Positions 52,047 to 60,916 of a stretch of 64,000 nucleotides of DNA are shown piece after piece. This DNA is from UBA8949 sp942493365. GTDB taxonomy: Bacteria > Bacillota > Clostridia > Saccharofermentanales > UBA5734. Within the stretch, counting starts at the first letter, position 1, and each line of letters opens with the position of its first letter. Where the stretch lies: NCBI GenBank assembly GCA_942493365.1, contig OW818697.1:1240001-1304000 (forward strand), in the 5' to 3' direction. The notes under the pieces were generated by a model, which ran no database searches, was not told where the DNA came from, and worked only from the letters and a program-made list of their open reading frames with translations. A program made the translations under genes and the position numbers.

Positions 52047-54605
52047 ATGAAGATTGCGTTTTCAACCATTGGCTGTCCTGAATGGTCCTGGTCGGAAATT
52101 GTGTCGATGGCCAGAGATCTTGGGTTTGACGGCATTGAAATTCGCGGGCTGGGACAAGAAATCAAAGCGACCCGCGCTCGCCCGTTTTTGGACAGTGAAC
52201 TGTCCGAAACGATGGCCCATCTCAAGTCGCTTGATCTGGCGATCACCTGTTTTTCATCGGACTGCTGCCTGCGGGAAGCGGGCAACCAGCCGGAGATTTT
52301 GGGCGAAGGTTTTGAGTATATCGATCTGGCAGCCAGAACCGGCGTGCCGTACGTCCGTATTTTGGGTGATTCAACCCCCGAGGTTCGGGGCGACGTAGAT
52401 GATCAGGTTGTCATTCGCAGTCTGAACGCATTGGCCGCATATGCCGCACACCGCAAGGTGACCCTGTTGATCGAGACCAATGGCGTCTACGCTGATTCGG
52501 CGCGATTGGCAGCCGTGGTTGACAAGGTCAACAGCCCTGCGGTCGCTGTGTTGTGGGACGTTCACCACCCCTGGCGCTTCTTTGGTGAACAACCGGCAAC
52601 GACCTGGCAAAATCTGGGCCGTCATATCCGTTACGTTCATATCAAAGACTCGCTGGTCAGAGACGGCAAAATCCGTTATCAGATGATGGGCCATGGCGAT
52701 CTGCCGCTGCAGGACATGTTGGGGCTTTTGGTCAACAATGGCTTTGACGGTGTTGTCGCACTGGAATGGGTCAAGCGCTGGAGTGGCGATCTCGAAGATG
52801 CCGCCGTGGTTTTTCCGGATTTTGCCCATTATATGCAGCAATATCTGCGCGACCGCACGGCAGCACCGCTTTCGCTGCCCGGACACGACGCGGCAGTCGG
52901 AACGCCTGCAATGCAAACATCTTCCGGCGATCGCCTTTTTGACAAGCACTCCATGGTAGACTGCACGATGGGCGAACTGCTGGAACTGGTGGCCGGCAAA
53001 TTCCCTGATCAGCAGGCGATAAAATACATCACGCAAGATTATGACCGCACCTACCGTGAATTTCTGCGTGACATCGACCAGGCCGCAGCGGCGCTGATCG
53101 CGAGCGGGGTGCGCAAGGGCGATCATGTCGCTGTCTGGGCCACCAACCAGCCGCAGTGGATCGTGACCTTTTTCGCGGCCTGCCGCATCGGCGCTGTATT
53201 GGTGACGGTCAATACCGCCTACAAAATCCACGAAGCTGAGTATTTGCTGCGTCAGTCCGACGCGCAGGTGCTGATCATGATGGACAGCTTCAAGGATGCC
53301 GACTATGTCGAGATCATCCATGAGGTCTGCCCCGAACTCAAAACCAGCCAGCCCGGTCAGCTGAACAGCAACCGGCTGCCGCTCTTGAAGACCATCGTCA
53401 ACTTCACATCCAAGCAGCCCGGCTGCTACAGCTGGGATGAGTTTCTCCAACTGGCCGAACAGGTGCCGGCGGGCAAAATTGCCGAAATCAGCCGCACGCT
53501 GCACAAGGACGAAGTCGTTAACATGCAGTACACCTCCGGCACGACCGGCTTTCCCAAGGGCGTCATGCTGACGCACTACAACATCATCAACAACGGCAAA
53601 TGCATCGGCGACTGCATGGATCTGTCTACAGCCGACCGCTTCCTGATCCCGGTGCCATTTTTCCACTGCTTCGGTATGGTGCTGTCTATTCTCGCCTCAG
53701 TCACGCATGCCTCGACCATGATTCCGCTGGAGTATTTCCAAGCCGGCAAGGTCCTGGATGCCTTTAATCAGGAAAAATGCACCGCCATGAACGGCGTGCC
53801 GACGATGTTTATCGCCGTGCTGGAGCATCCCGATTTCGACAAAACCGATTTCTCGCACATGCGTACCGGCATCATGGCCGGCTCGCCCTGCCCGATCAAG
53901 GTCATGCAGGATGTCGTCGACAAGATGCATGCCAACGAAATCACCATCGTCTTCGGCCAGACCGAGAGCTCGCCGGGCTGCACGCAAAGTCATTCGGACG
54001 ACCCGATCGAGGTCAAGGTCGGCACCGTCGGTCGGGCACTGCCAGGTGTCGAATGCCGCATCGTCAATCCCGAAACCAACGAGGTCCTGCCCAACGGCCA
54101 GGCTGGCGAATTTGTCGCGCGTGGCTACAACATCATGCGGGGCTATTATAAAATGCCCGAAGCCACAGCGGCGGCCATCGACAGCGAGGGCTGGCTGCAC
54201 ACCGGCGATCTGGCCGTCCGCGACGACAACGGCAACTATAAAATTACCGGACGCATCAAGGACATGATCATCCGCGGCGGTGAAAACATCTATCCCAAAG
54301 AGATCGAGGACTTCTTGTACACCCACCCGGACGTCAAGGATGTGCAGGTGGTGGGAGTGCCCGACGCGACCTACGGCGAGGCCGTGCTGGCCGCTGTCAT
54401 CCTGCGCGAGGGGGCGGCCATCACCGAAGAAGCGCTCAAGGAATTTGTCCGCAGCCGCATGGCCAAGCACAAAACGCCCAAATACATCTGCTTTGTCGAG
54501 TCCTTCCCGATGACCGGCAGCGGCAAGATCCAAAAGTACAAAATCCGCGAATGGGCGGTGACCGAGCTGAACCTGAAGGAGGCTGCTGCCATTGAAACCG
54601 CTTAA
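52047..54605 (+). CDS. Fusion of a sugar-phosphate isomerase-like TIM barrel and an acyl-CoA synthetase
   Basis: An 852-residue two-domain protein. Residues 1-270 form a xylose-isomerase-like TIM barrel (IAFSTIGCPEWSWSEIV, GFDGIEIRG, LLIETNGV, WDVHHPWRF, YVHIKDS, ALEWVKRW). Residues about 310-845 form an AMP-forming acyl-CoA synthetase (YTSGTTGFPKGVMLTH, IVFGQTESSPG, GWLHTGDLAV, GRIKDMIIRGGENIYP, and the C-terminal catalytic lysine in GSGKIQKYK). Start ATG 52047 has AGGGGTG upstream. The pairing is unusual; the barrel could act on a product or substrate of the ligase. Confidence 0.9.
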   Translation: MKIAFSTIGCPEWSWSEIVSMARDLGFDGIEIRGLGQEIKATRARPFLDSELSETMAHLKSLDLAITCFSSDCCLREAGNQPEILGEGFEYIDLAARTGVPYVRILGDSTPEVRGDVDDQVVIRSLNALAAYAAHRKVTLLIETNGVYADSARLAAVVDKVNSPAVAVLWDVHHPWRFFGEQPATTWQNLGRHIRYVHIKDSLVRDGKIRYQMMGHGDLPLQDMLGLLVNNGFDGVVALEWVKRWSGDLEDAAVVFPDFAHYMQQYLRDRTAAPLSLPGHDAAVGTPAMQTSSGDRLFDKHSMVDCTMGELLELVAGKFPDQQAIKYITQDYDRTYREFLRDIDQAAAALIASGVRKGDHVAVWATNQPQWIVTFFAACRIGAVLVTVNTAYKIHEAEYLLRQSDAQVLIMMDSFKDADYVEIIHEVCPELKTSQPGQLNSNRLPLLKTIVNFTSKQPGCYSWDEFLQLAEQVPAGKIAEISRTLHKDEVVNMQYTSGTTGFPKGVMLTHYNIINNGKCIGDCMDLSTADRFLIPVPFFHCFGMVLSILASVTHASTMIPLEYFQAGKVLDAFNQEKCTAMNGVPTMFIAVLEHPDFDKTDFSHMRTGIMAGSPCPIKVMQDVVDKMHANEITIVFGQTESSPGCTQSHSDDPIEVKVGTVGRALPGVECRIVNPETNEVLPNGQAGEFVARGYNIMRGYYKMPEATAAAIDSEGWLHTGDLAVRDDNGNYKITGRIKDMIIRGGENIYPKEIEDFLYTHPDVKDVQVVGVPDATYGEAVLAAVILREGAAITEEALKEFVRSRMAKHKTPKYICFVESFPMTGSGKIQKYKIREWAVTELNLKEAAAIETA

Positions 54606-55359
54606 AAACAGAGCGTTCGAGCTGGATGTCCTGCGTGGGATTGCCTTATTTATGATGATGCTCCATCATTTTGCCTTTGATTTGCGTTACATCATGAACC
54701 TGGACGTTTTGGGCTTTATCGAATCATGGTGGTTTGACAACCTGCTGCGCCCGATTTTCCTCGGGGTTTTCCTGATTGTTTCGGGCATCTGCTGTTCCTT
54801 CACCCGCAGCAACACCAAGCGGGGCTTGCGCCTGCTGGGTTTCGCGCTGCTGATTACCGGTCTGACCTTTGTGGTGTCCTACTTCGCCGGCGAAGAATTC
54901 TATATTCTGTTCAACATCCTGCATCTGATCGCCGTGGGAACGTTGATCTATTCGGGCCTGACCTTCGGTGAACGGCGTGATGGCCGGCAACGCAATTGGA
55001 TCAATGTCGTTCTCCTGCTGGGCGCGGCCATTTTGTTCTGGGTTTATTCGCTCCTGCCAGCCGTTCCAGCCGTCAACGATTACTGGCTGCTGCCGTTTGG
55101 CGTGCTGCCGGGCAACTACCTCGGCATGCTGGATTATCTGCCGCTTGTGCCCTGGCTGGGCTTGTTCGCCATCGGCGCGGTCATCGGCCGGGTTGCTTAC
55201 GCGACCAAGACGACCGCCTTTCCGAACACGCCAAACTGGCTGGTCAGCACCAGCCGACCGTTTGGCTTTATCGGCCGCAATTCGCTGGTTGTCTATGCCG
55301 TCCATCAGCCCATTCTCATCGCCATTCTCTTTGGACTTCGAGCATTGGGGCTATTCTGA
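54592..55359 (+). CDS. DUF1624-type membrane protein
   Basis: A 255-residue protein with seven or so membrane helices. ELDVLRGIALFMMMLHHFAFDLRY is the signature of the heparan-alpha-glucosaminide acetyltransferase-like (DUF1624) family, and the last helix ends FIGRNSLVVYAVHQPILI, also typical. The family may transfer acyl groups across the membrane; the preceding acyl-CoA ligase is consistent. The TTG start overlaps the fusion gene by 14 bases and has AGGAGG nine bases upstream. Confidence 0.85.
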   Translation: MKPLKNRAFELDVLRGIALFMMMLHHFAFDLRYIMNLDVLGFIESWWFDNLLRPIFLGVFLIVSGICCSFTRSNTKRGLRLLGFALLITGLTFVVSYFAGEEFYILFNILHLIAVGTLIYSGLTFGERRDGRQRNWINVVLLLGAAILFWVYSLLPAVPAVNDYWLLPFGVLPGNYLGMLDYLPLVPWLGLFAIGAVIGRVAYATKTTAFPNTPNWLVSTSRPFGFIGRNSLVVYAVHQPILIAILFGLRALGLF

Positions 55360-55370
55360 GAGGACATGGC

Positions 55371-56048
55371 ATGAAGATTCAAGCAGTCATTTTTGATTTG
55401 GACGGTACGTTGCTGGACACCTTGGATGATCTGGCCGTCGCCGCCAATCAGGCGCTGGCGGTGGCTGGCCTTGCCCCGCGGCCAAAGGAAGATTACCGCA
55501 TGATGGTCGGTGCCGGTGCCCGCAACCTGATGATCAGAGCGGCCGCGGCTGCGCTGGGCACAGCCAGCGACACCATCGACGAAAGCTTGATCGTCCAGTT
55601 GCTAACCGCCTTTAACACAGCCTATGATCGCAATTGGTCTGGCTTGACCAATCCCTATCCAGGCATCCTTGCCGTTTTGCAGCAATTAATGGCTCAGGGG
55701 ATCAAGCTGGCCGTTCTTTCCAACAAACCGGATTCCTTTACCCAATTGATAACCGCGCGCTTTTTCCCGGCCGGTCTGTTCAGCGCGGTATCCGGCAATC
55801 GCCAAGACTGGCCGATCAAACCCGATCCCGCCCTGGCCCTTGAAATCTGCCGGCAAATGGGGGTCAGCCCTGCCGCGACCGCGATGGTCGGTGACTCGGG
55901 CAGCGATATGCAAACAGCTGTCCGGGCGGGCATGTTGCCCATGGGCGTACTCTGGGGTTTTCGCTCGGCTGCGGAAATCGAGGCGGGCGGCGCCCGCTGG
56001 CTGGCGGCGACTCCGGCAGAGTTGGCCTCGCAGATTGGTGCATTATGA
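55371..56048 (+). CDS. HAD-family phosphatase (phosphoglycolate-phosphatase-like)
   Basis: A 225-residue haloacid-dehalogenase hydrolase: FDLDGTLLDT with nucleophile D9 and acid D11, AVLSNKPD (motif II), KPDPA (motif III lysine) and VGDSGSDMQTAVRAGM (motif IV). The cap domain at 15-90 suggests the Gph/PpaX subgroup. Substrate cannot be fixed. Its stop overlaps the DUF3810 gene start. Confidence 0.88.
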   Translation: MKIQAVIFDLDGTLLDTLDDLAVAANQALAVAGLAPRPKEDYRMMVGAGARNLMIRAAAAALGTASDTIDESLIVQLLTAFNTAYDRNWSGLTNPYPGILAVLQQLMAQGIKLAVLSNKPDSFTQLITARFFPAGLFSAVSGNRQDWPIKPDPALALEICRQMGVSPAATAMVGDSGSDMQTAVRAGMLPMGVLWGFRSAAEIEAGGARWLAATPAELASQIGAL

Positions 56049-57157
56049 AAATTCGCAACTTCTGGCGTCACCCGACCTGGTATCTTTGGCCGCTGCCCGG
56101 CCTGGCGGCATTTGCCGCCCAAAGGCTGCTGGCCGAGCAACCGGCTCTGGCCGAACAATATTCGCGCGGTTTGTTTCGTTGGCTCTCAACGCCGATCGCC
56201 TGGATCACCTCGTTCATCCCTTTTTCACTGACTGAAATGCTCCTGGTCATTGGCTGCCCGCTGCTGTTGGTCGGGCTGGTGATTTGGCTGGTCCGCCTGC
56301 GCCGCCGCACCGATCGCGCGGCTCGCATCGGCCGTCTGTGCCGGCGCCTGGCCTGGACGGTCAGCATTCTGCTGTTGGCCTTTGGGCTGCTGCATGGCTT
56401 GAACTACGCCCGCCAACCGGTGGCTGAATCACTGGGGTTATCCGTTCGCGAGCGTTCGACTGCCGAGCTTTTTGAAACCACAACCTGGCTGGCGGCCAAG
56501 GCCAATGCGCTGCGCGAAGCCTGCCAGGAGGACGATCGTGGTGTTTTTCGCTTGAGCCTGGGGGTCGACGAAACCCTGAGGACCGCTGCTAACGCCTATG
56601 TCGCTGCCGCCGCTGATACGCCGCTGCTCGACGGACCGGGCATTCGGCCCAAGGGTGTTTTGTTGTCACATCTATGGTCGTACACCGGCATTACCGGCTT
56701 GTATTTTCCGTTTCTGGTTGAATCCAATGTCAACACCGATGTGCCGGCGTACCTGATTCCCTCGACGGCGCTGCATGAAATTGCCCACACCCGAGGCTTT
56801 GCCCGGGAAGACGAGGCTGGTTTTGTCGCCTTTCTAGCCGGCGTCGCCGACCCGCGGCCGGACTTTGCCTATTCAGTCACCATCAACGCGTTGAGCAATT
56901 GCCTCAATGCCCTTTATACAGCTGATCCGACCGCCTGGCAAAAAGTGGCTGACGAACTGAGTCCGGCCTGCTGGCGCGATCTTGAAGCCAACAACGCCTA
57001 TTGGCAGCAGTTTGCCGGTCCGGTTCAGCGAGCGTCGGAGCAGATCAATGATGCCTATCTTCAAGCCAATCTGCAAGAAGATGGTATAAAAAGTTACGGC
57101 CGCATGATCGATCTGGTGTTGGCCTGGTATGAAAAACAGCCAGCGGCGGGGGATTGA
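56045..57157 (+). CDS. DUF3810 membrane protein with zinc motif
   Basis: A 370-residue protein with three N-terminal membrane helices (to about residue 120) and an external domain. HEIAHTRGF at 244-252 is an HExxH zinc motif, followed by EDEAGFVAFL with the presumed third ligand, all characteristic of DUF3810. Possibly a cell-surface peptidase. It overlaps the HAD gene by four bases and is followed after three bases by hemZ. Confidence 0.88.
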   Translation: MKIRNFWRHPTWYLWPLPGLAAFAAQRLLAEQPALAEQYSRGLFRWLSTPIAWITSFIPFSLTEMLLVIGCPLLLVGLVIWLVRLRRRTDRAARIGRLCRRLAWTVSILLLAFGLLHGLNYARQPVAESLGLSVRERSTAELFETTTWLAAKANALREACQEDDRGVFRLSLGVDETLRTAANAYVAAAADTPLLDGPGIRPKGVLLSHLWSYTGITGLYFPFLVESNVNTDVPAYLIPSTALHEIAHTRGFAREDEAGFVAFLAGVADPRPDFAYSVTINALSNCLNALYTADPTAWQKVADELSPACWRDLEANNAYWQQFAGPVQRASEQINDAYLQANLQEDGIKSYGRMIDLVLAWYEKQPAAGD

Positions 57158-57160
57158 GCC

Positions 57161-58606
57161 GTGCCAACCGTGCAAATGATCGGCCATCAGCTGTCGTATC
57201 CGGTGAGTGATCTTCTGCGCTTGTTTTATGGCCCCGTGATTGGGGTACACGATGACCGGGTCGGCGATCTTTCTGCGCCGCAGATCGTCAGCTGTCTGGA
57301 AATCATCGACGATCAGCAATGCCGGGTGACCACCAGTTGCGCGCAATGGCGGTATTCTGAGGTCGTGACGGCACAGCGGGCCCGGCGAGAAATCAAGCGC
57401 CAGCTGTATCTTGGCCTGTCGCTGCTGACGGGCCTGGTCTTTCCTTGGGGATCGCTGACCGGCGTCCGACCAACCCAGGTTGCCGCCGAGTGCTTGCAGC
57501 GAGGCCGCGAAACAGCCCGAGCAGAGCTGATTGAGCACTGGTTTGTCTCGCCGGGCAAGGCCGATCTGGCCATTGAAACGGCGGAGGCTGAAGCCAAGAT
57601 CCAAAAGAAAATCCCACCCGGCAGTGCCTTGGTCTATGTGGGTGTGCCGTTTTGCCCCAGCCGCTGCGCCTATTGCAGTTTCATCGCGCAGGATGCCGTT
57701 CAGCGGGGCAATCTGCTGGCTCCCTATGTCGATGCCGTGATCGCCGAAACCGAGGCCTTTTATGGCGGCCTCCAGCAGCCGCTGCCGGTCGCGGCCATTT
57801 ACGTTGGCGGCGGAACACCGACCAGCCTGCCGGACGACCTTTTTGCGCGGCTGCTGCGTGGCGTTCTCAGCCGACTGCCCAGCCTGCCGGGCGCTGAACT
57901 GACGGTCGAGGCCGGTCGTCCGGACACCGTGACGCCGGCCAAGCTGGCGATTATTCAAGCGGTTGGTGCCACGCGGCTTTGCATCAACCCCCAGACTTTT
58001 CATGACGCCACGCTGGAGCGCATCGGTCGCCGCCATACCACCGCGCAAAGCGTGGCTGCCTTCAAGCTGGCCCGCAGCATGGGCTTTACCAGCATCAACA
58101 TGGACCTGATTGCGGGGCTCCCCGGTGAAACGCCGGCTGATTTTGCGGAATCGCTGCGTCAGGCACTCGATCTGGGCCCGGACAGCATCACGATCCACAC
58201 CCTGGCCATGAAACGCAGCTCGCGGCTCAGTCAAGAAAGCCGCCAAGCCGGCGTGCATCCGGGTCTGCCGAATGCTGATCTGGCGTTCATGCTGGAAACC
58301 GCGGCCGGCCGCCTGAAAACAGCGGGGCTTTTGCCCTACTATCTGTATCGCCAGAAAGATGTGGCCGGCGGTCTGGAGAACACCGGTTTTGCCAGGCCTG
58401 GCGAAGGCTGCCTTTACAATGTCGGTATGATGAGCGATGCCTTCAATGTGGTGGGATTGGGCTCAGGGTCTACCAGCAAGCATATCGGGCATGCTCTGGA
58501 ACGGCTGGTGAATCCAAAAGATATTGCGGTTTATATCAGCAAAATTGAGGAGATCACCCGCGGCAAAATCGATCTCTTCACCCAATTGACACAGGCGGTG
58601 GATTAG
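57161..58606 (+). CDS. hemZ: Radical SAM coproporphyrinogen III oxidase-like protein HemZ
   Basis: A 481-residue radical SAM protein. The N-terminal domain (1-150) is the HemZ extension; the 4Fe-4S motif is C165-xxx-C169-xx-C172 in PFCPSRCAYCSF. It continues with YVGGGTPTSL, INPQTFHD and MDLIAGLPGET, the HemN/HemW pattern. HemZ/HemW-type proteins are either oxygen-independent heme oxidases or heme chaperones; a direct heme role is not shown here. The start is a GTG. Confidence 0.9.
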   Translation: MPTVQMIGHQLSYPVSDLLRLFYGPVIGVHDDRVGDLSAPQIVSCLEIIDDQQCRVTTSCAQWRYSEVVTAQRARREIKRQLYLGLSLLTGLVFPWGSLTGVRPTQVAAECLQRGRETARAELIEHWFVSPGKADLAIETAEAEAKIQKKIPPGSALVYVGVPFCPSRCAYCSFIAQDAVQRGNLLAPYVDAVIAETEAFYGGLQQPLPVAAIYVGGGTPTSLPDDLFARLLRGVLSRLPSLPGAELTVEAGRPDTVTPAKLAIIQAVGATRLCINPQTFHDATLERIGRRHTTAQSVAAFKLARSMGFTSINMDLIAGLPGETPADFAESLRQALDLGPDSITIHTLAMKRSSRLSQESRQAGVHPGLPNADLAFMLETAAGRLKTAGLLPYYLYRQKDVAGGLENTGFARPGEGCLYNVGMMSDAFNVVGLGSGSTSKHIGHALERLVNPKDIAVYISKIEEITRGKIDLFTQLTQAVD

Positions 58607-58613
58607 CTATTGA

Positions 58614-59513
58614 TCAGCCCCGACACAGCGTAATCAGCATCAGCTCAGGCGGCGCGCCCAAACGAGCCGCCGGGCCGATGGTGCCGAGGCCGCGGGTGAC
58701 GACGATCTGACTGCCGCTGGCGAGCGGATAGGTCCCATAAACATATTGAGAGCCCAGATTTACCATATGCAGGGGGAACCCAAACAACGTGACCTGCCCG
58801 TTGTGGGTGTGACCGGACAAAATCAAGTTGGCTGAACCACCGGCATAGGCAGCAGCGAAATCCGGCTGATGGGCCAACAGCAGACGCCACAGGCCGTCGG
58901 TCTGAGGGTCGGCGGGGAAGGTGGCGGCCAGATCGGGTCGGCCAAAAAATTTTTCGTCCATTCCACCCAGTAGAATGCCATCGATCGACACCGACTCATT
59001 GGTCAGCACAGTGAAACCGCCGTCCTCAAGCATTTGGGTGGCCAGCGCCAGCTTTTTGGCCAAATAATTATCGTGATTACCGATGACGGCATATTGACCG
59101 AGCGGTGCGTCCATGCGCGTCAGACAGTTGCTGATCGCGTCGGTGAAGGCTTCGTCGGACGGTGTGCGGTGGTCGATCAGATCGCCGCCGAAAACGACCA
59201 GATCCGGCTGTTCGACTTCGATGGCGGCGGCGACGCGGGACAGCCGATTGGCATCAAAGGTCGGTCCGACATGGGTGTCGGAGAAGAGCGCAATGACCCG
59301 GCCATCCCAGTTTTCGGGCAAATCGCTGTCGGTGATGGTCAAACGGGTGATGGACAGCTGATCTGGCTCAATGGCGAAGGCCCAAATCGAAACCGGCAGC
59401 AGAATCAGCACAAGCAAAAGCAGAGCGATTTTTATGAAACGCCCGACCTTGCGGCGTTTCTGACGCCCCGTGCCTGTGTCCGGTTTAATCTTTGCAGCCA
59501 TCTTGTCCATCAT
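58614..59513 (-). CDS. Membrane-anchored metallophosphoesterase (YkuE-like)
   Basis: About 300 residues: basic leader, one membrane helix (IALLLLVLILLPVSIWAFA), and a calcineurin-like phosphoesterase domain outside. All five metal motifs are present: FSDTHVG, GGDLIDH, GNHDN, AHQPD and SGHTHNGQ. Members cleave lipid A-like or cyclic diesters in other bacteria; the substrate here is open. The start is uncertain; I use ATG 59513 since the longer frame to 59639 reads across the divergent promoter. Confidence 0.88.
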   Translation of the reverse strand: MMDKMAAKIKPDTGTGRQKRRKVGRFIKIALLLLVLILLPVSIWAFAIEPDQLSITRLTITDSDLPENWDGRVIALFSDTHVGPTFDANRLSRVAAAIEVEQPDLVVFGGDLIDHRTPSDEAFTDAISNCLTRMDAPLGQYAVIGNHDNYLAKKLALATQMLEDGGFTVLTNESVSIDGILLGGMDEKFFGRPDLAATFPADPQTDGLWRLLLAHQPDFAAAYAGGSANLILSGHTHNGQVTLFGFPLHMVNLGSQYVYGTYPLASGSQIVVTRGLGTIGPAARLGAPPELMLITLCRG

Positions 59514-59531
59514 AGCAAAACGCCGGGCTAT

Positions 59532-59560
59532 TTGGCAAACACAAATCGTTATGCGATAAT
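59532..59560 (+). promoter_or_regulatory. Promoter of the PP2C-like gene
   Basis: TTGGCA (59532-59537), 17-base spacer, GATAAT (59555-59560), then AAGGGG-rich leader. Confidence 0.6.
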
Positions 59561-59583
59561 GAAGGGGAAGGGCGGGATTGATT

Positions 59584-60564
59584 ATGACAACCATCAGCGC
59601 TGTTTCGATGAGCCATGCCGGCAGAACCTCAATCATCAACGAGGACAGCTTTCTAAGCGGCGGCTATCTGCCCGACAGTTTTTCGCTGGAAACCTCGCAT
59701 CAGGCCCTCCACGAGTACTCCTATTCGCTCGCTTCCAAGCAGACAACCTTTTTTGCCGTTTTCGCCGGCCTTGGCGAACCCAAGCGCGCGCGCATCGCGG
59801 CACAGATCGCGGCCGAGGAGCTGGGGCAGGAAGTGCCGCGCATGCTCCTTTTGCCGGCCAAGGATGTTGCAGCCCTGGCCGATCGTTATGCCGGCCGGGT
59901 GCAGAACAAACTGGCCTTTGCTGCCCAAAACGATGCCACGCTGACCGATATGGGATCGATGTTCGCCGGGATTGCCATGCGCGGCAATCAGGCGGTTGTG
60001 ATCAACATCGGCGGCTGTCGGGCTTACCGCTATCGCGTGGGTCAACTGCGACTGTTGAGCGCTGACGATGACAAACGTTACATTGGCATGCCGCAGACCG
60101 CCGGCAAAATCGCCTGCACCGCCAGCGAAGCGTTGACCTTGCGAGAAAATGACCGCTTCCTGATCTGCAGCCCCGGCCTGTCCGATCTTGTGGCAGAACA
60201 CGAATTGCAAAAGTGTATCGAAATCGCGGATCTGCACGAGGCCGCACGCCAGCTGATGGCCTTGGCCGTCGACCGCGGCGGCCGCAAAAGCATCACCGCG
60301 ACGGTCATCGCCTGGTCGGAAAATGAGCAGGATGTGCATGGTGACAGCCCGACCGATCTGGACAACGTCGGTCCGGCGCACGACAAGATCAACCACTCCG
60401 GACAAACGCTGAACCGCGATCTCAAACAGCCCAAATCCAAACCTGAACTGCCGGGCGTCGACAAACGCGATGTCTGGGCGCAGTTTCCGGTCTGGGTCGG
60501 CTATTTTGGTCTGGCCTTGGGCATCTTGTTGATTGCGCTGATTATTTATTTCGTCAGCCGCTGA
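59584..60564 (+). CDS. PP2C-like pseudophosphatase with C-terminal anchor
   Basis: A 326-residue PP2C-fold protein with a C-terminal membrane helix (VGYFGLALGILLIALIIYFV). The N-terminal NEDSF motif (E20, D21) is kept, but the canonical metal ligands are lost: DGxGG is FAGLGE (A61 for Asp), the SDG aspartate is CSPG, and the GxDN motif is GGRKS. It therefore probably binds partners or ligands without dephosphorylating. AAGGGG-rich sequence lies before ATG 59584. Paired divergently with the phosphoesterase. Confidence 0.8.
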   Translation: MTTISAVSMSHAGRTSIINEDSFLSGGYLPDSFSLETSHQALHEYSYSLASKQTTFFAVFAGLGEPKRARIAAQIAAEELGQEVPRMLLLPAKDVAALADRYAGRVQNKLAFAAQNDATLTDMGSMFAGIAMRGNQAVVINIGGCRAYRYRVGQLRLLSADDDKRYIGMPQTAGKIACTASEALTLRENDRFLICSPGLSDLVAEHELQKCIEIADLHEAARQLMALAVDRGGRKSITATVIAWSENEQDVHGDSPTDLDNVGPAHDKINHSGQTLNRDLKQPKSKPELPGVDKRDVWAQFPVWVGYFGLALGILLIALIIYFVSR

Positions 60565-60568
60565 ATGA

Positions 60569-60598
60569 TTGACAAGCCCCAGCGCAATCATCTATAAT
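60569..60598 (+). promoter_or_regulatory. Promoter of the ileS T-box transcript
   Basis: TTGACA (60569-60574), 18-base spacer, TATAAT (60593-60598), both perfect. Confidence 0.8.
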
Positions 60599-60604
60599 CA
60601 TGCC

Positions 60605-60889
60605 AATTATATATTCAAAAGCCTCGACCGGAAGAGTAGGCGGGAAATAGCCACCCAGCGAGCGCGGGACAGTGCGAGCCGTGCAGGGATGTTCCCATCC
60701 GAAAATCATCCGCGAGCTGTCCGACGAAAGCGCCGCAGTGGCGTGAGTAGGGAGGACCGGCAGGCCGCCCCGACCAGGGCGGTGTCCCCGTTAAAGGAAG
60801 ACGAGATTGCCTCAGGCGCGAGCCCGGGGTTGTGAACGGGTGGTACCGCGCTTGAATCTCAGGCGCCCCGTGCTGCGGGGCGTTTTTTT
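60605..60889 (+). promoter_or_regulatory. T-box leader controlling ileS
   Basis: A 285-base leader with the T-box antiterminator sequence GGGTGGTACCGCG (60838-60850), a Stem I region from about 60625 to 60760, and a terminator CGCCCCG/CGGGGCG with a T-run (60864-60889). ATC codons at 60705-60707 and 60708-60710 in Stem I could be the isoleucine specifier. Uncharged tRNA-Ile would open the antiterminator and permit ileS transcription. Confidence 0.9.
60864..60889 (+). terminator. Regulated terminator of the T-box
   Basis: Stem CGCCCCG (60864-60870) and CGGGGCG (60876-60882), five-base loop, seven T. It competes with the antiterminator that includes the GGTGGTACC motif. Confidence 0.9.
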
Positions 60890-60916
60890 ATTGGCTGAAT
60901 ATTTGGAGGGCGATGT

